Assembly (NCBI RefSeq): GCF_018131075.1
Contig: NZ_JAFCLS010000040.1
Span: forward strand, 16,282-80,281
Direction: 5' to 3'
DNA: 64,000 nt
Source of the DNA: Bradyrhizobium sp. JYMT SZCCT0428
GTDB taxonomy: Bacteria > Pseudomonadota > Alphaproteobacteria > Rhizobiales > Xanthobacteraceae
Every line of letters starts with the position of its first letter. Position 1 is the first letter of the stretch. Both the position numbers and the translations under genes were made by a program. A model generated the notes under the pieces. That model was given only the letters and a program-made list of their open reading frames with translations, was not told the origin of the DNA and ran no database searches. Shown in pieces: positions 26,948 through 36,505 of the stretch.

Positions 26948-27994
26948 TCATCCGCCCCTTACGGCAAAATATTCGTGTGAGCCCGTCTTGGGTTGAGGGG
27001 TAGCGAGAATTCGGCCCTTGCTATCGAGGTCTCCCCACCTCGGACCCAACCTCATAATGCCCATGAAGTTCGACTGCACGCCGCCCATCGAATCGAAAAT
27101 TCCGCTCCTGTACTTGAGCTTCATTCCGCCAGGCCAAGGGTCAAGGACGAGAAATTCGCTTCCATCCTCGTTACAACCTACAACCGATACATAGTGCGTC
27201 AGGTTTGACGCTTTGATGTGGCCGTTTTGGTCCGTTGCGAATTTATCGTCGTGTACCACGAACAATACTGTCGCCGTACCTTCTGCCAGTGAATTTTTCA
27301 TGCGCTGTGCACCCGCCTTGATTTCGTCGTTCAGAAAATCAATCGACTTGATGAGCAAGCCGAAGGCGTTCTTCTTCATAGGCTTCATATAAGGCCGCAT
27401 CCCCCACACATCGTGTGACGACCCGAAGCTGCTTCGGTTGAAAGCATCAATAGCGGCCCCGCAGTTCCATTTTTTTTCAACGTTGGGATCGGTGTTTTGC
27501 TTGAGAGGCTGGTCTACCAATCGATCTTGCCAGTCCTTTAAGAACTCCTTTCGAACGGTTTTATCTCCCAAATCATTATTGGCAGGGTCGAAAATTCGAC
27601 GATAAACCCAAAGATTGAACGGATTTTCGCTACGCCCCAGATCGGCGATCAGATCGTGTTTCATGCCGGTGTGGTTCAGCACGTTGCCGACCCGCAAGCT
27701 CAGCATATCATTGGCTGTCCCGCCTGAGTCCCAAACATAGGTGATGCCGCTCGCGTTGGGGACCGCCTCAATCGTAAACTGGACGCGCGCCCGCTTCGCG
27801 TCGAACGTCTTGTCGACGATTTTCGCCCATCCGTCTTCCTGCAGCTTGCGCGAGCCGATGACGAGACTCGGGTGGTCGTTCCGCCCCCATCCGTCGTAGA
27901 ATAGCGTGATCCGCTTCGCTCCGCCGGTCTTGGGTGTGGAGTCTAAAGCGATTTCATTGATGATGGTATTTTTGCCGATCTTGAAATGACCCAT
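26948..27994 (-). CDS. Putative papain-like cysteine peptidase next to vgrG (T6SS effector candidate)
   Basis: This 348-residue protein has no signal peptide. The first 110 residues look like a beta-rich module. The C-terminal part carries WNCGAAIDAF with Cys178, LTHYVSVVG with His267 and FLVLDPWPGG with Asp285, the order and setting of a papain/C39-type Cys-His-Asp triad. I see no closer family match. It lies 222 bases upstream of vgrG in the same direction and is the first gene of the minus arm, across the promoter region from tssA. Such a position is typical of cargo effectors. A structural or immunity role is possible. No immunity partner is obvious. Confidence 0.55.
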   Translation of the reverse strand: MGHFKIGKNTIINEIALDSTPKTGGAKRITLFYDGWGRNDHPSLVIGSRKLQEDGWAKIVDKTFDAKRARVQFTIEAVPNASGITYVWDSGGTANDMLSLRVGNVLNHTGMKHDLIADLGRSENPFNLWVYRRIFDPANNDLGDKTVRKEFLKDWQDRLVDQPLKQNTDPNVEKKWNCGAAIDAFNRSSFGSSHDVWGMRPYMKPMKKNAFGLLIKSIDFLNDEIKAGAQRMKNSLAEGTATVLFVVHDDKFATDQNGHIKASNLTHYVSVVGCNEDGSEFLVLDPWPGGMKLKYRSGIFDSMGGVQSNFMGIMRLGPRWGDLDSKGRILATPQPKTGSHEYFAVRGG

Positions 27995-28516
27995 GGCGTT
28001 CTCCGGTGATTATGAATTCCAGATAATCGCTAGACTAGCTTGGATTATGGGCGCCACATGACGCTTTTTTGTATCGCTGCCGCGGAGGCGCGCGTCGGCG
28101 ATTCTTAGGAGTGGAGCTTGGGGGTGATGTGCGTTCTCGGTGGCCAGGGGAGGGGGCACCTGCCACGCGGCTTCACGAAGCGGACGGCATGATGCCATGC
28201 GGGTGCGATGTCGCGCGGAACACCGCTCTTTGGGGGCGCAATGCCATTGTAGGAAACTGGAATTCCCCGATGACCCTCGGCTTCCACGATCGCGCGGTGT
28301 TCGTATTTGCTTTGTTCCGGGCCAAGGCGGGTTGACCGAGGAACTCGGCGGCTTGGGCCAACGGGATCTGCTGTTCAAAACTTGGGCTGGAAGCAGCACA
28401 GTGGCAAAGGGATAACAAAGGCGTTATTGGTATCAACTATAGGATTGAACAGGTCATCGGTGAGTGGCCGACTGGCCTTGTTTTGCGAGTAAGACTGCGT
28501 TTGAGCAGAAGCCCGA
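27995..28516. promoter_or_regulatory. Divergent promoter region of the two T6SS arms
   Basis: 522 bases lie between the papain-like gene (minus) and tssA (plus), the only large divergent gap in the T6SS. It must drive both arms unless internal promoters exist. No gene is recognised in it; the overlapping short frames on both strands have no family character. I could not identify a trustworthy sigma-54 or sigma-70 box by eye. Confidence 0.5.
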
Positions 28517-29965
28517 ATGGGGGGCGCGTCGGTGTCGGAACAGGACTCATCGGCCATATTGGAGCGCGGCACAGAGCCGTTGCGACCGGTAGTCGCCGAA
28601 ACGCCAAATCCAGCGCCTCCCGGCGATTTGGATCGCGCAGTCGCCGCGTTCTGTCAGCCGATTTCCGCCGAGGAGCCTTGCGGGCCTGACCTCGATGTCG
28701 ACGGGGATGCAGCGTATCTTAATTACTTTGCGGCTGTTGAAGGCGTCTTCCCGCCATCATTCTTTTCTGTCGAAGATGGCAAGCCTTTCGATCGTACGAC
28801 AGTCGACCTGCCCGGACAGATCGATGCGCTTGAGCCACTGTTGCGGCGCACCATCGATGTCCGGTTAATGGTCACGCGCGCTCGCCTGATGGTCCTCAAC
28901 AGAGATCTGAAAGGGTTCATAGCAAGCATTGCCGCCATAGCCGAGTCGCTTGATTTGTATTGGGATACCGTGCATCCGCGGATTGAGAACGGCGATATGA
29001 TTGCACGCCAATCAGCTTTGGCGGCGCTCGAATTGCCGACAGTGGTGTTCGCGTTGCAATATACGCCGTTATTCGAGGCTCGTCGGATTGGGGCGATCAG
29101 CTATCGCGCCTGGATGATAGCGAATGGGGAAGTCAAGGCGCGCGACGGCGAGCCCACGTCGAATGTTGCCAACATCAGCGCTGCGAGGGGCGATGCCGAT
29201 CCGGCAACCATTGCTGCTGTACGCAGGGATGTTGGGTTGCTCAGGACTTCCGTCGGCCGCATACGCGGGGCGTTCGCGAAGCACGGGGCTTCGGTTGGCC
29301 TCGAAAATCTGCCTGCACTCGTAGACAAGATCGTTACGTTCATCGACCCGCATGCGGCCGAAAGCGTGACCAGTATGGTGGACGGAACTACGGTCGACGA
29401 CGGTGTGGCAGAAAATGAGGCGGGGACAACCTCGAATTCGCTCGGCACCGCGGGAGGGGCGCTTGCCGACGCAAAAGAAGCGCTGGCGGCGATAGCCGAA
29501 TACTACGCTCTGTCGGAGCCCTCGAGCCCCACACTTCCGTTGGTTCGGCAGGCACACCAACTGGTCGGCAAGTCATTCTTCGAAGTGATGAGCGTCTTGG
29601 TCCCCACGCAGCTGGATAAAGTGGCGTTCCAGATAGGCGGTGATCAGGTATTCGAATTGCCGCTCGGCAAGCTTCCCAAGCCGTCAGAAATAGCGATGCA
29701 GCCGGATTCGTTTACTGGAGGCGGTTCTATGGCGGGGGGCATGCCGGCCACAGATGCGGCGCAGCGCCGCTATCGCATCGAATCGCGTCCGCAAGCCATT
29801 GCGTTGCTGGAGCAGGTTGAGCGGCACTTTCGCAGAACCGAACCCTCGAGTCCCGTGCCGTGGCTTTGCCAGCGCGCCAGAGCTTTGGCCGAACGGGATT
29901 TCATGGCGGTGCTTCGGGATGTGCTGCCGAAGGCCGCACTGAAAAACATTGGTGCCGATAAATAG
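28517..29965 (+). CDS. tssA: T6SS protein TssA (ImpA family)
   Basis: This 482-residue protein has the ImpA N-terminal domain at about residues 38-160 (FCQPISAEEPCGPDLDVDGDAAY, DLYWDTVHPRIENGD). The C-terminal domain (about 360-480) contains RSRPQAIALLEQVERHFRRTEPSSPVPWL-type sequence, characteristic of TssA proteins that cap the growing sheath or sit at the baseplate. A GTG at 28532 behind a G-run (GGGGGGC) is an alternative start. It opens the plus arm. Confidence 0.93.
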   Translation: MGGASVSEQDSSAILERGTEPLRPVVAETPNPAPPGDLDRAVAAFCQPISAEEPCGPDLDVDGDAAYLNYFAAVEGVFPPSFFSVEDGKPFDRTTVDLPGQIDALEPLLRRTIDVRLMVTRARLMVLNRDLKGFIASIAAIAESLDLYWDTVHPRIENGDMIARQSALAALELPTVVFALQYTPLFEARRIGAISYRAWMIANGEVKARDGEPTSNVANISAARGDADPATIAAVRRDVGLLRTSVGRIRGAFAKHGASVGLENLPALVDKIVTFIDPHAAESVTSMVDGTTVDDGVAENEAGTTSNSLGTAGGALADAKEALAAIAEYYALSEPSSPTLPLVRQAHQLVGKSFFEVMSVLVPTQLDKVAFQIGGDQVFELPLGKLPKPSEIAMQPDSFTGGGSMAGGMPATDAAQRRYRIESRPQAIALLEQVERHFRRTEPSSPVPWLCQRARALAERDFMAVLRDVLPKAALKNIGADK

Positions 29966-30010
29966 GTTTTTAACCGTCGCGGAAAGCGGGGCGAAACGTT
30001 CATGACAATT

Positions 30011-30033
30011 GACGGAATAGAAAAAATTCCGTC
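30011..30033. repeat. Perfect inverted repeat between tssA and tssB
   Basis: GACGGAAT (30011-30018) and ATTCCGTC (30026-30033) form a perfect 8-base stem with a 7-base A-rich loop. It lies 46 bases after the tssA stop and 90 bases before tssB. No T-run follows. It could be a regulator site for a tssB promoter, an attenuating stem, or an RNA-processing site that sets tssBC and hcp levels. Confidence 0.5.
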
Positions 30034-30123
30034 TAATCAGTAGAACTGATTGATATATCCGCCGGACTGGTCGGTTGTGATGGTTTTGGTTCGACAGCTC
30101 GGATTTTAGAATTGGAGCTTTAG

Positions 30124-30663
30124 ATGGCAAAGGATAGCGGCCAGAAATTCATTCGTCGAAATCGCCCGCCGCGGGTGCATATCACCTACGAGAACCCGGC
30201 GAATGCGGAGGAAAAGATCGAACTTCCCTTCGTCATGGGAGTAATGTCGGATCTGTCCGGTAATGCGCCGGGCGCCGAAAAAGCGGAAATTGCCGATCGC
30301 AAGTTTCTGGATTTCGACATGGACAATCTCGATGCTCGTATGGCGGCAATTCAGCCCGGTGTCAGTTTCCGTGTCGACAACAAGCTGTCTGAACAGTCTG
30401 GTGAGAAAATGGGCGTGAGCCTGCGGTTTGACAAAATGGCGGACTTCGAGCCGGCGGCCGTCGCGAAGCAGGTTCCGGCCTTGGCCAAGCTGCTCGAAGC
30501 GCGCCAGCAACTCGCCAATCTGCAACGTTACATGGACGGCAAGGTTGCCGCCGAGGCGCAGTTGCGCAAGCTCTTGTCCGACCCGCAACTCATGGCGGCG
30601 GTCAAGAACCGTGCGTCCGAGCAGGGCGGCGAGGGCGAAGATAACACTGAGAGCAAATCCTGA
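30124..30663 (+). CDS. tssB: T6SS sheath protein TssB (VipA)
   Basis: This 179-residue protein has the TssB signature: QKFIRRNRPPRVHITYE, LPFVMGVMSDLSGN, LDFDMDNLDARM and KMADFEPAAVAKQVPAL. TssB and TssC polymerise into the contractile sheath around the Hcp tube in the cytosol. Fifteen bases separate its stop from the tssC start. Confidence 0.97.
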   Translation: MAKDSGQKFIRRNRPPRVHITYENPANAEEKIELPFVMGVMSDLSGNAPGAEKAEIADRKFLDFDMDNLDARMAAIQPGVSFRVDNKLSEQSGEKMGVSLRFDKMADFEPAAVAKQVPALAKLLEARQQLANLQRYMDGKVAAEAQLRKLLSDPQLMAAVKNRASEQGGEGEDNTESKS

Positions 30664-30677
30664 CCGGAGATTTGGCC

Positions 30678-32177
30678 ATGGCGACCGAAACGGCGGCAAC
30701 GCAAACCGTCCATGAAGCGCTCCCGGAAACTCGCGGGGCCGATGAGTTCGCGGCGCTACTGAAACAAAGTTTTAAGCCACGAACCGAACGTGCCGCCACC
30801 GAAGTTGAAAACGCGGTCCAGACGCTGGTTGAGCAGGCTCTCGCCAACACGAGCCTGATCAAGAACGATGTTCTGGATACGATCGAGGAGATGATCGCAC
30901 AGCTGGACAAGAAGCTGTCGGCGCAATTGAATGAAGTTCTTCATGCGCCGGAATTTCAGCAAATCGAGAGCGCGTGGCGTGGTCTCAAATATCTCGTGTT
31001 CCAGTCCGAGACGGACGCGATGCTTAAGATTCGCGTGATGAATGTCGCCAAAGGCGAGCTTTACCGTCACTTGCGGCAGTACCCTAACGCGGCGTGGGAT
31101 CAAAGCCCCTTATTTAAAAAGGTGTATGAAGAGGAGTTCGGCCAGTTGGGCGGTCAGCCCTATGGTTGCCTGGTTGGCGACTATTATTTTAGTCACTTGC
31201 CGACCGACGTGCAGCTATTGCGGGACATCAGCAAGATCGCTGGTGCGGCACATGCGCCGTTCTTCGCGGCCGCAGATTCGACCCTGATGGGTATGGATTC
31301 GTGGAACGAGTTGATGAATCCGCGTGATCTGAGCAAGCTGTTCGATACACCAGAATATGCGGCTTGGAAGTCATTGCGGGATTCCGACGACGCGAAGTAT
31401 GTTGGCCTTTGCCTGCCGCGTGTGCTTGCCCGGCTGCCGTACGGCGCCAAAACCGAACCTGTCGAAGAGTTCGCCTTCGAAGAGGATACGGACGCTCACA
31501 AGGGTGAAAAATACGCATGGATGAATGCGGCCTACTCGATGGCGGCAAATATCAACCGCGCCTTCAAGGAATATGGGTGGTGCGCCCGTATACGCGGCGT
31601 TCAATCGGGAGGTGAGGTCGAAGATCTGCCTTCCCACACCTTTCCGACCGATGATGGCGGCGTTGATCTAAAATGCCCGACCGAGATAGCCATCAGCGAC
31701 CGCCGCGAAGCTGAACTCGCAAAATCAGGATTGATTCCACTGATTCACCGCAAGAACACCGACCGGGCTGCGTTCATCGGTGCCCAATCCCTAGCCAAGC
31801 CGAAGGCCTACCAGAATAACCCTGAAGCGACGGCCTCCAGCAATTTGGCATCGCGCTTGCCCTATATGTTTGCGGTCAGTCGATTCGCTCACTTTTTAAA
31901 GTGTATGGTGCGCGACAAGGTAGGCTCATATTATGAGAAGGAACAGCTGCAGAAGTGGCTGACGAACTGGATCATGGAATACGTTGACGGTGATCCAAAG
32001 AATTCAAGCGAGAGCGTAAAGTGCCGAAGGCCACTGGCTGGTGCGAAGATAACGATCGTTGAAAACGAAGAAAATCCGGGATATTACTCTGCAACCTTCG
32101 AGCTGCGGCCACATTTCCAGCTGGAGGGGATGGACATTGGCCTGCGCCTGGTTTCGCGGTTACCCGTTGCGAAGTGA
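30678..32177 (+). CDS. tssC: T6SS sheath protein TssC (VipB)
   Basis: This 499-residue protein is the second sheath subunit. Diagnostic segments are WRGLKYLVFQSETD, FKKVYEEEFGQLGGQPYG, YAWMNAAYSMAANINRAF, CARIRGVQSGGEVEDLP and the C-terminal FAHFLKCMVRDKVGS. The ATG at 30678 with GGAG eight bases upstream is preferred over the in-frame TTG six bases earlier. Confidence 0.97.
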   Translation: MATETAATQTVHEALPETRGADEFAALLKQSFKPRTERAATEVENAVQTLVEQALANTSLIKNDVLDTIEEMIAQLDKKLSAQLNEVLHAPEFQQIESAWRGLKYLVFQSETDAMLKIRVMNVAKGELYRHLRQYPNAAWDQSPLFKKVYEEEFGQLGGQPYGCLVGDYYFSHLPTDVQLLRDISKIAGAAHAPFFAAADSTLMGMDSWNELMNPRDLSKLFDTPEYAAWKSLRDSDDAKYVGLCLPRVLARLPYGAKTEPVEEFAFEEDTDAHKGEKYAWMNAAYSMAANINRAFKEYGWCARIRGVQSGGEVEDLPSHTFPTDDGGVDLKCPTEIAISDRREAELAKSGLIPLIHRKNTDRAAFIGAQSLAKPKAYQNNPEATASSNLASRLPYMFAVSRFAHFLKCMVRDKVGSYYEKEQLQKWLTNWIMEYVDGDPKNSSESVKCRRPLAGAKITIVENEENPGYYSATFELRPHFQLEGMDIGLRLVSRLPVAK

Positions 32178-32296
32178 AAATTCATTGAACTACTGAAGCC
32201 GATTCGAAGACCAAGATTAGAGGCTTTGCCTCACATCGTGCCGTGATGGTGCGACATGGGGAACGTGATCCTCGGCACAAACGAAGGGGAATTCAA

Positions 32297-32803
32297 ATGG
32301 CTGGCGATATGTTTCTGCAGCTTGATGGCATTACGGGCGAATCGATTGACGAAGCAACACCGTCTCACAAGAACGAGATCGATATCATTGGTTGGTCGTT
32401 TGGGGTGAGCAACCCGGCGTCCTTCGCGTTGGGGCAGGGCGGTCAGCAAAGCAAGCCCACTTTTTCAGATTTTCATGTCAGCAAGTACGTTGACAAGGCA
32501 ACTGCTGCTTTGATGAACGCTTCCGCGACCGGGAAACACTTCGCGGGCGGAAAGATCACTTGCCGTAAAGCCAGGGGCGGCAACGACAAACTCGAATACC
32601 TGGTCATCAAACTGACGGAAGTCCTGGTGACGAGCGTCCAGCATAGCGGGTCGGGATCTGAGCAATATGTACACGAAAGTGTGACGTTGACCTGCGGTGT
32701 CATCGAATTAACCTACCAGGGCCAAGCAGACGCCGACGGCACTCCTGCCGGCAATTTCGACTTCACCTACGATTTGCAGAAGCAGACGGCGAAGCTTAGT
32801 TAG
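32297..32803 (+). CDS. hcp: T6SS tube protein Hcp (TssD)
   Basis: This 168-residue Hcp family protein has MFLQLDGITGES at the start, NEIDIIGWSFGVSNP and FSDFHVSKYVDKATAALM, followed by the terminal beta strands. Hcp stacks in hexamers to form the tube that is fired through the membrane complex, and it can carry small effectors in its lumen. The ATG at 32297 has AAGGGGA upstream; the longer frame from 32243 does not. A 119-base gap before it may allow separate control of this highly expressed product. Confidence 0.96.
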   Translation: MAGDMFLQLDGITGESIDEATPSHKNEIDIIGWSFGVSNPASFALGQGGQQSKPTFSDFHVSKYVDKATAALMNASATGKHFAGGKITCRKARGGNDKLEYLVIKLTEVLVTSVQHSGSGSEQYVHESVTLTCGVIELTYQGQADADGTPAGNFDFTYDLQKQTAKLS

Positions 32804-32934
32804 CTCCTGATTTGCATTCTATTCGATGGGCACATGTGTCCGCAGTCGCGGCTGGATCCCATGCCGCGATTGAGATCGGCGACCTGTGATCGCAATCTCG
32901 CGATAGATTGTTTCGGAAACATGAAAGCTACGCG

Positions 32935-33480
32935 ATGGCCGACCGAGACATTAAGACCCGTCTCAGCCCACCGCTAATGTACGTGTTCCGCTCGGCGCAC
33001 AATGCCAAGGACGCGCAGAAAACGGTGGACTTGCGCGACGAAGCCGGAGGACGCGTCATCGCGGATCGCAGATTGCGGCCCCGTCAGGTAATCACCGAGC
33101 CGGCGCTCCGCCGCGAGGTCGCGCGTGATCTCGATTCATTGTTGAATACGATCGAGATGGCATCGACGATCGATATGGGTCTCACTCCGTATGTCCGCAA
33201 ATCGATTCTCAACTTTGGTATTCCGGACCTGACTCGCCGCTCGATTGATGAAGCCGGAGTAGATGACATTCCGGAAGAACTCAAGATCGCGATCCTGAAT
33301 TACGAACCGCGGCTTGCAGCGGCTTCGTTGCAGATTGAGCGGGACAATAGTGTCGATGCGGCCGAGCTCAAGGTGAGATTTGTGGTTCGGGCCGAATTGA
33401 TATGCCACCCGGTTCACGTTCCGGTGGAATTTGTCGCTGACGTGATCGACACCGGAAAGATTGTCATCAATCGTGTGTGA
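32935..33480 (+). CDS. tssE: T6SS baseplate protein TssE (gp25-like)
   Basis: This 181-residue protein has the gp25/lysozyme-like fold signature of TssE: LRREVARDLDSLLNT, YVRKSILNFGIPDL, IAILNYEPRL and a C-terminal VHVPVEFVADV. It is somewhat longer at the N-terminus than phage gp25. The start at 32935 (MADRDIKTRL) is preferred to 32908 because the family begins near there, although the ribosome binding site is weak. It ends six bases before tssF. Confidence 0.93.
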   Translation: MADRDIKTRLSPPLMYVFRSAHNAKDAQKTVDLRDEAGGRVIADRRLRPRQVITEPALRREVARDLDSLLNTIEMASTIDMGLTPYVRKSILNFGIPDLTRRSIDEAGVDDIPEELKIAILNYEPRLAAASLQIERDNSVDAAELKVRFVVRAELICHPVHVPVEFVADVIDTGKIVINRV

Positions 33481-33486
33481 AATTCA

Positions 33487-35448
33487 ATGAACCGGGAATT
33501 TCTCGATCTCTATAATCGGGAACTTCAGTTGCTCAACGAGCAGGCCCGTGAGTTTGCGGGCGAATATCCGGGCATCGCCGAGCGGCTCGGCGGAATACTG
33601 GAAGACCGCGTTGATCCGATGATAGGCGGTCTTTTAGAAGGCGCTGCCTTTCTAGCCGCGCGGGTGCAACTGAAGCTGAAGCACGAATTTCCTGAATTCA
33701 CCAGCAGCCTGCTGGAGCAACTGGCCCCGCATTACCAGGCGCCGACGCCGTCGATGATGTTGGCAAAGGTGGTTCCGGTATACGGCGACGCTGCCTTGCG
33801 CGACGGACGCGCGATCGACCGCGGCGCCTATCTCGACGCCACATTTCGTCAACTCGACCGGCAGATTGCGTGCCGCTATCGCCTTTGCAACGATATGGTC
33901 GTGTGGCCTTTTGAACTAACAGGAGCTGAATATTATTCATCGCCGGCGCCACTGCAAGCTCTTGGCTTGTCGGTTGGTACCGAGGTGCTGTCAGGCATGC
34001 GGTTGACATTTACGCATCGCACGGTGCCGAATTGGGAGGATGAGCCGTCGGACGCGGAGGCAATCAAGAAGCCTGAGATGCATTTCGCCGGCTGCCGTAC
34101 GTCTGATCTGCCAATCTACTTCGTCGGTTCGGAAGCTGATTCGATCGGGCTCTATGAGCAATTGTTTGCTCACTGTAAGGGTATCTATTTCCGCTGTCTC
34201 GACGAATTTGGCGATCCGATTATTCATCGCGCGTCGACGGATTGCCTTCAGCAGGTTGGGTTCGAACGCAATGATGCCCTGTTTCCGAATGACTATCGGG
34301 TGTTCGAGGGATTTGATCTCCTGCGAGAATACTTCGTATTTCCACGCAAATTCCTTGGCTGCAACCTGACGCGGCTCGGCGACGTGCTGCCGCTGCTGAA
34401 AGCCAAGACGGTTGATGTTTTGATCGCGTTCAATGAAGTCAATGTGCGACTTGCCGCTGCAATACGACCAGAGATGTTTGCGCTGTATGCGGCGCCCGCC
34501 ATCAACCTGTTCGAAAAGACCACTGACCGCATCGCTCTGAAATCGAATCAGCACGAATACCATGTCGTGCCCGATCGCAGTCACTCCCTCGATTTCGAAC
34601 CACATCGACTGCTTGATGTCTATGCGCATTACCCAGGTGGGCAGGATAAGGTTCCGGTGCAGCCGCTTTATTCTGCAGCGCTCGACGGATCACACAGCTC
34701 AAGTCTCCATTACACCACACGGCGGTTGCCCCGACGGCGCACCGTTGAGGAGAAGCGTACCGGCATTTCTTCCGATTACGTCGGGACAGACATGTTCATC
34801 TCGCTCAGCGAACTCGGCGGCATCGATGATGAGGCCGCCATCGCGGAATTGAGCGTGCGGGCGCTATGCTCGAATCGACATTTGACCGAACATCTGCCGA
34901 TTGGGGCTGGCGGCGCTGATTTCCGTTTGCTCGATGATTTTTCGCTGGATCTGGTATGCGTCGCGGGGCCTACCCCGCCGCGGGAGCCCGTGGTGGCGCA
35001 ATTGCGCAGCCGCAGCGAAACGGCGCACACCGGCACTGTCACTTGGCGGCTCGTCAACTTACTGAGTACCAATCACCTTGGTCTGGTCGAACGCGGCGCG
35101 GGTCGCAATGCGCAGGCGCTCCGCGAAAGCCTAGCAATGTTTGCCGAAATGACCGACAGCGTTACCGAGCGCCGCATTCGTGGCGTCCGAAGTGTCGATA
35201 GCCGGCCAATCAATCGACGCATTCGCGAGCGCGGCGGCATCGGAGTCGCGCGCGGGGTAGAGATTAGCGTAACGATTGATGAAAGGGCTTTCGAAGGAAC
35301 TGGCATTTTTCTACTTGGCGCGGTCCTGGACCGGTTCTTTGCGGAGTATTCCGGCTTCAATCATTTCACCCAGACGGTAATTCACTCTGTGGAGCGTGGA
35401 GAGATCATGCGGTGGCCGCCCCGGATGGGGAAGCGACGTCCGCTATGA
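33487..35448 (+). CDS. tssF: T6SS baseplate protein TssF
   Basis: This is a 653-residue protein of the TssF/VasA family: NREFLDLYNRELQLLNEQAREFA, YPGIAERLG, DPMIGGLLEGAAFLAARVQLKL and SSLLEQLAPHY at the N-terminus, with VCAGPTPPREP-like and FFAEYSGFNHFTQTVI segments near the end. TssF with TssG and TssE forms the wedge of the baseplate. The tssG start lies 19 bases past its stop. Confidence 0.96.
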   Translation: MNREFLDLYNRELQLLNEQAREFAGEYPGIAERLGGILEDRVDPMIGGLLEGAAFLAARVQLKLKHEFPEFTSSLLEQLAPHYQAPTPSMMLAKVVPVYGDAALRDGRAIDRGAYLDATFRQLDRQIACRYRLCNDMVVWPFELTGAEYYSSPAPLQALGLSVGTEVLSGMRLTFTHRTVPNWEDEPSDAEAIKKPEMHFAGCRTSDLPIYFVGSEADSIGLYEQLFAHCKGIYFRCLDEFGDPIIHRASTDCLQQVGFERNDALFPNDYRVFEGFDLLREYFVFPRKFLGCNLTRLGDVLPLLKAKTVDVLIAFNEVNVRLAAAIRPEMFALYAAPAINLFEKTTDRIALKSNQHEYHVVPDRSHSLDFEPHRLLDVYAHYPGGQDKVPVQPLYSAALDGSHSSSLHYTTRRLPRRRTVEEKRTGISSDYVGTDMFISLSELGGIDDEAAIAELSVRALCSNRHLTEHLPIGAGGADFRLLDDFSLDLVCVAGPTPPREPVVAQLRSRSETAHTGTVTWRLVNLLSTNHLGLVERGAGRNAQALRESLAMFAEMTDSVTERRIRGVRSVDSRPINRRIRERGGIGVARGVEISVTIDERAFEGTGIFLLGAVLDRFFAEYSGFNHFTQTVIHSVERGEIMRWPPRMGKRRPL

Positions 35449-35467
35449 CCTATGCATTGAGGTGGCC

Positions 35468-36505
35468 ATGACGTTTCTCCGTAACCTCGAAGAGGAACCA
35501 TGGCGCTTCGATTACTTCGCCGTATTGCGGCATCTCGAACGAAAGCACAAGAATCGCCCCCGCATCGGCGAGAGCACTGCCAGGCGTGATGAGTTCGTTC
35601 ATTTCGGGCAGGATCCTTTCATGGACTTTCCTGCTTCCAATCTTGCGCGGGTAGTGCAGGAGGAGGACAAGACACTCAGGATATTCGTCAAATATCTTGG
35701 CCTACTGGGGCCGCAAGGGGCGTTACCTCTCGCAATCACGGAAGAAGCCCATCACTATGTGATCGCTCGAGATGACGCCTTTCCGCGGTTTCTCGATATC
35801 TTCAATCATCGATTTATTCAGTTATTTTTCCGTGCTTGGGCGGATTCCAGGCCGATAGCACAACATGACCGACCCGATCTGGACCGCTTCGTGGCATATA
35901 TCGGTTCTGCAATTGGCCTGGGATCTACGCCCTACCGAGACCTAGACAGTGTGCCGGACGCCGCCAAGCTTGGCTATGCCGGTCTTTTGGGAGCAAAGGC
36001 CAAATCCGCGTCGCGTCTCTCGGCGGCAATACAAGGCCTCTTCAAGGTCGACGCAGAGGTGGAAGAATTCGTTGGAACGCGGTTGGCGATTGAAGCGGCG
36101 GAATGGTCGATCGTCGGCATGAGATACAACGTTCTTGGTGAAGACGCGCTGCTGGGCCGGACTGTTTTCAGCGTCCAGGACAAGATTCGGATCAGGATCT
36201 TTACCAGAAGTCTGGCGCAGTACATGCGCTTTCTGCCAAGCGGTGATCTGTGCGAGCCTCTCGCTGACCTCGTATTCTTCTACAATGGCGAGGAACTCGA
36301 CTGGGACGCCGAGTTGGCCATTCCGTCGGGCGCTGCGGAGCCCATCCGGCTCGGCCAATTCGGTCAGCTTGGTTGGACCACCTGGATGTCGCCAAACTGG
36401 ACATTGAAGGATGCATTCCGGCGTGATGCGCGATTTCATCCTTCCGACCGTATGAAACACAAGCGTTCGCGAAAAGCCGCGGACGGACAACGAAGGGGGA
36501 ACTGA
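35468..36505 (+). CDS. tssG: T6SS baseplate protein TssG
   Basis: This 345-residue protein is of the TssG/VasB family: PWRFDYFAVLRHLERKH, FGQDPFMDFPASNLARV, VKYLGLLGPQGALPLAITE and DIFNHRFIQLFFRAW. The ATG at 35468 has GAGGTGG immediately upstream. A longer frame back to 35396 overlaps tssF and lacks support. Its stop overlaps the clpV start (TGATG). Confidence 0.95.
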   Translation: MTFLRNLEEEPWRFDYFAVLRHLERKHKNRPRIGESTARRDEFVHFGQDPFMDFPASNLARVVQEEDKTLRIFVKYLGLLGPQGALPLAITEEAHHYVIARDDAFPRFLDIFNHRFIQLFFRAWADSRPIAQHDRPDLDRFVAYIGSAIGLGSTPYRDLDSVPDAAKLGYAGLLGAKAKSASRLSAAIQGLFKVDAEVEEFVGTRLAIEAAEWSIVGMRYNVLGEDALLGRTVFSVQDKIRIRIFTRSLAQYMRFLPSGDLCEPLADLVFFYNGEELDWDAELAIPSGAAEPIRLGQFGQLGWTTWMSPNWTLKDAFRRDARFHPSDRMKHKRSRKAADGQRRGN

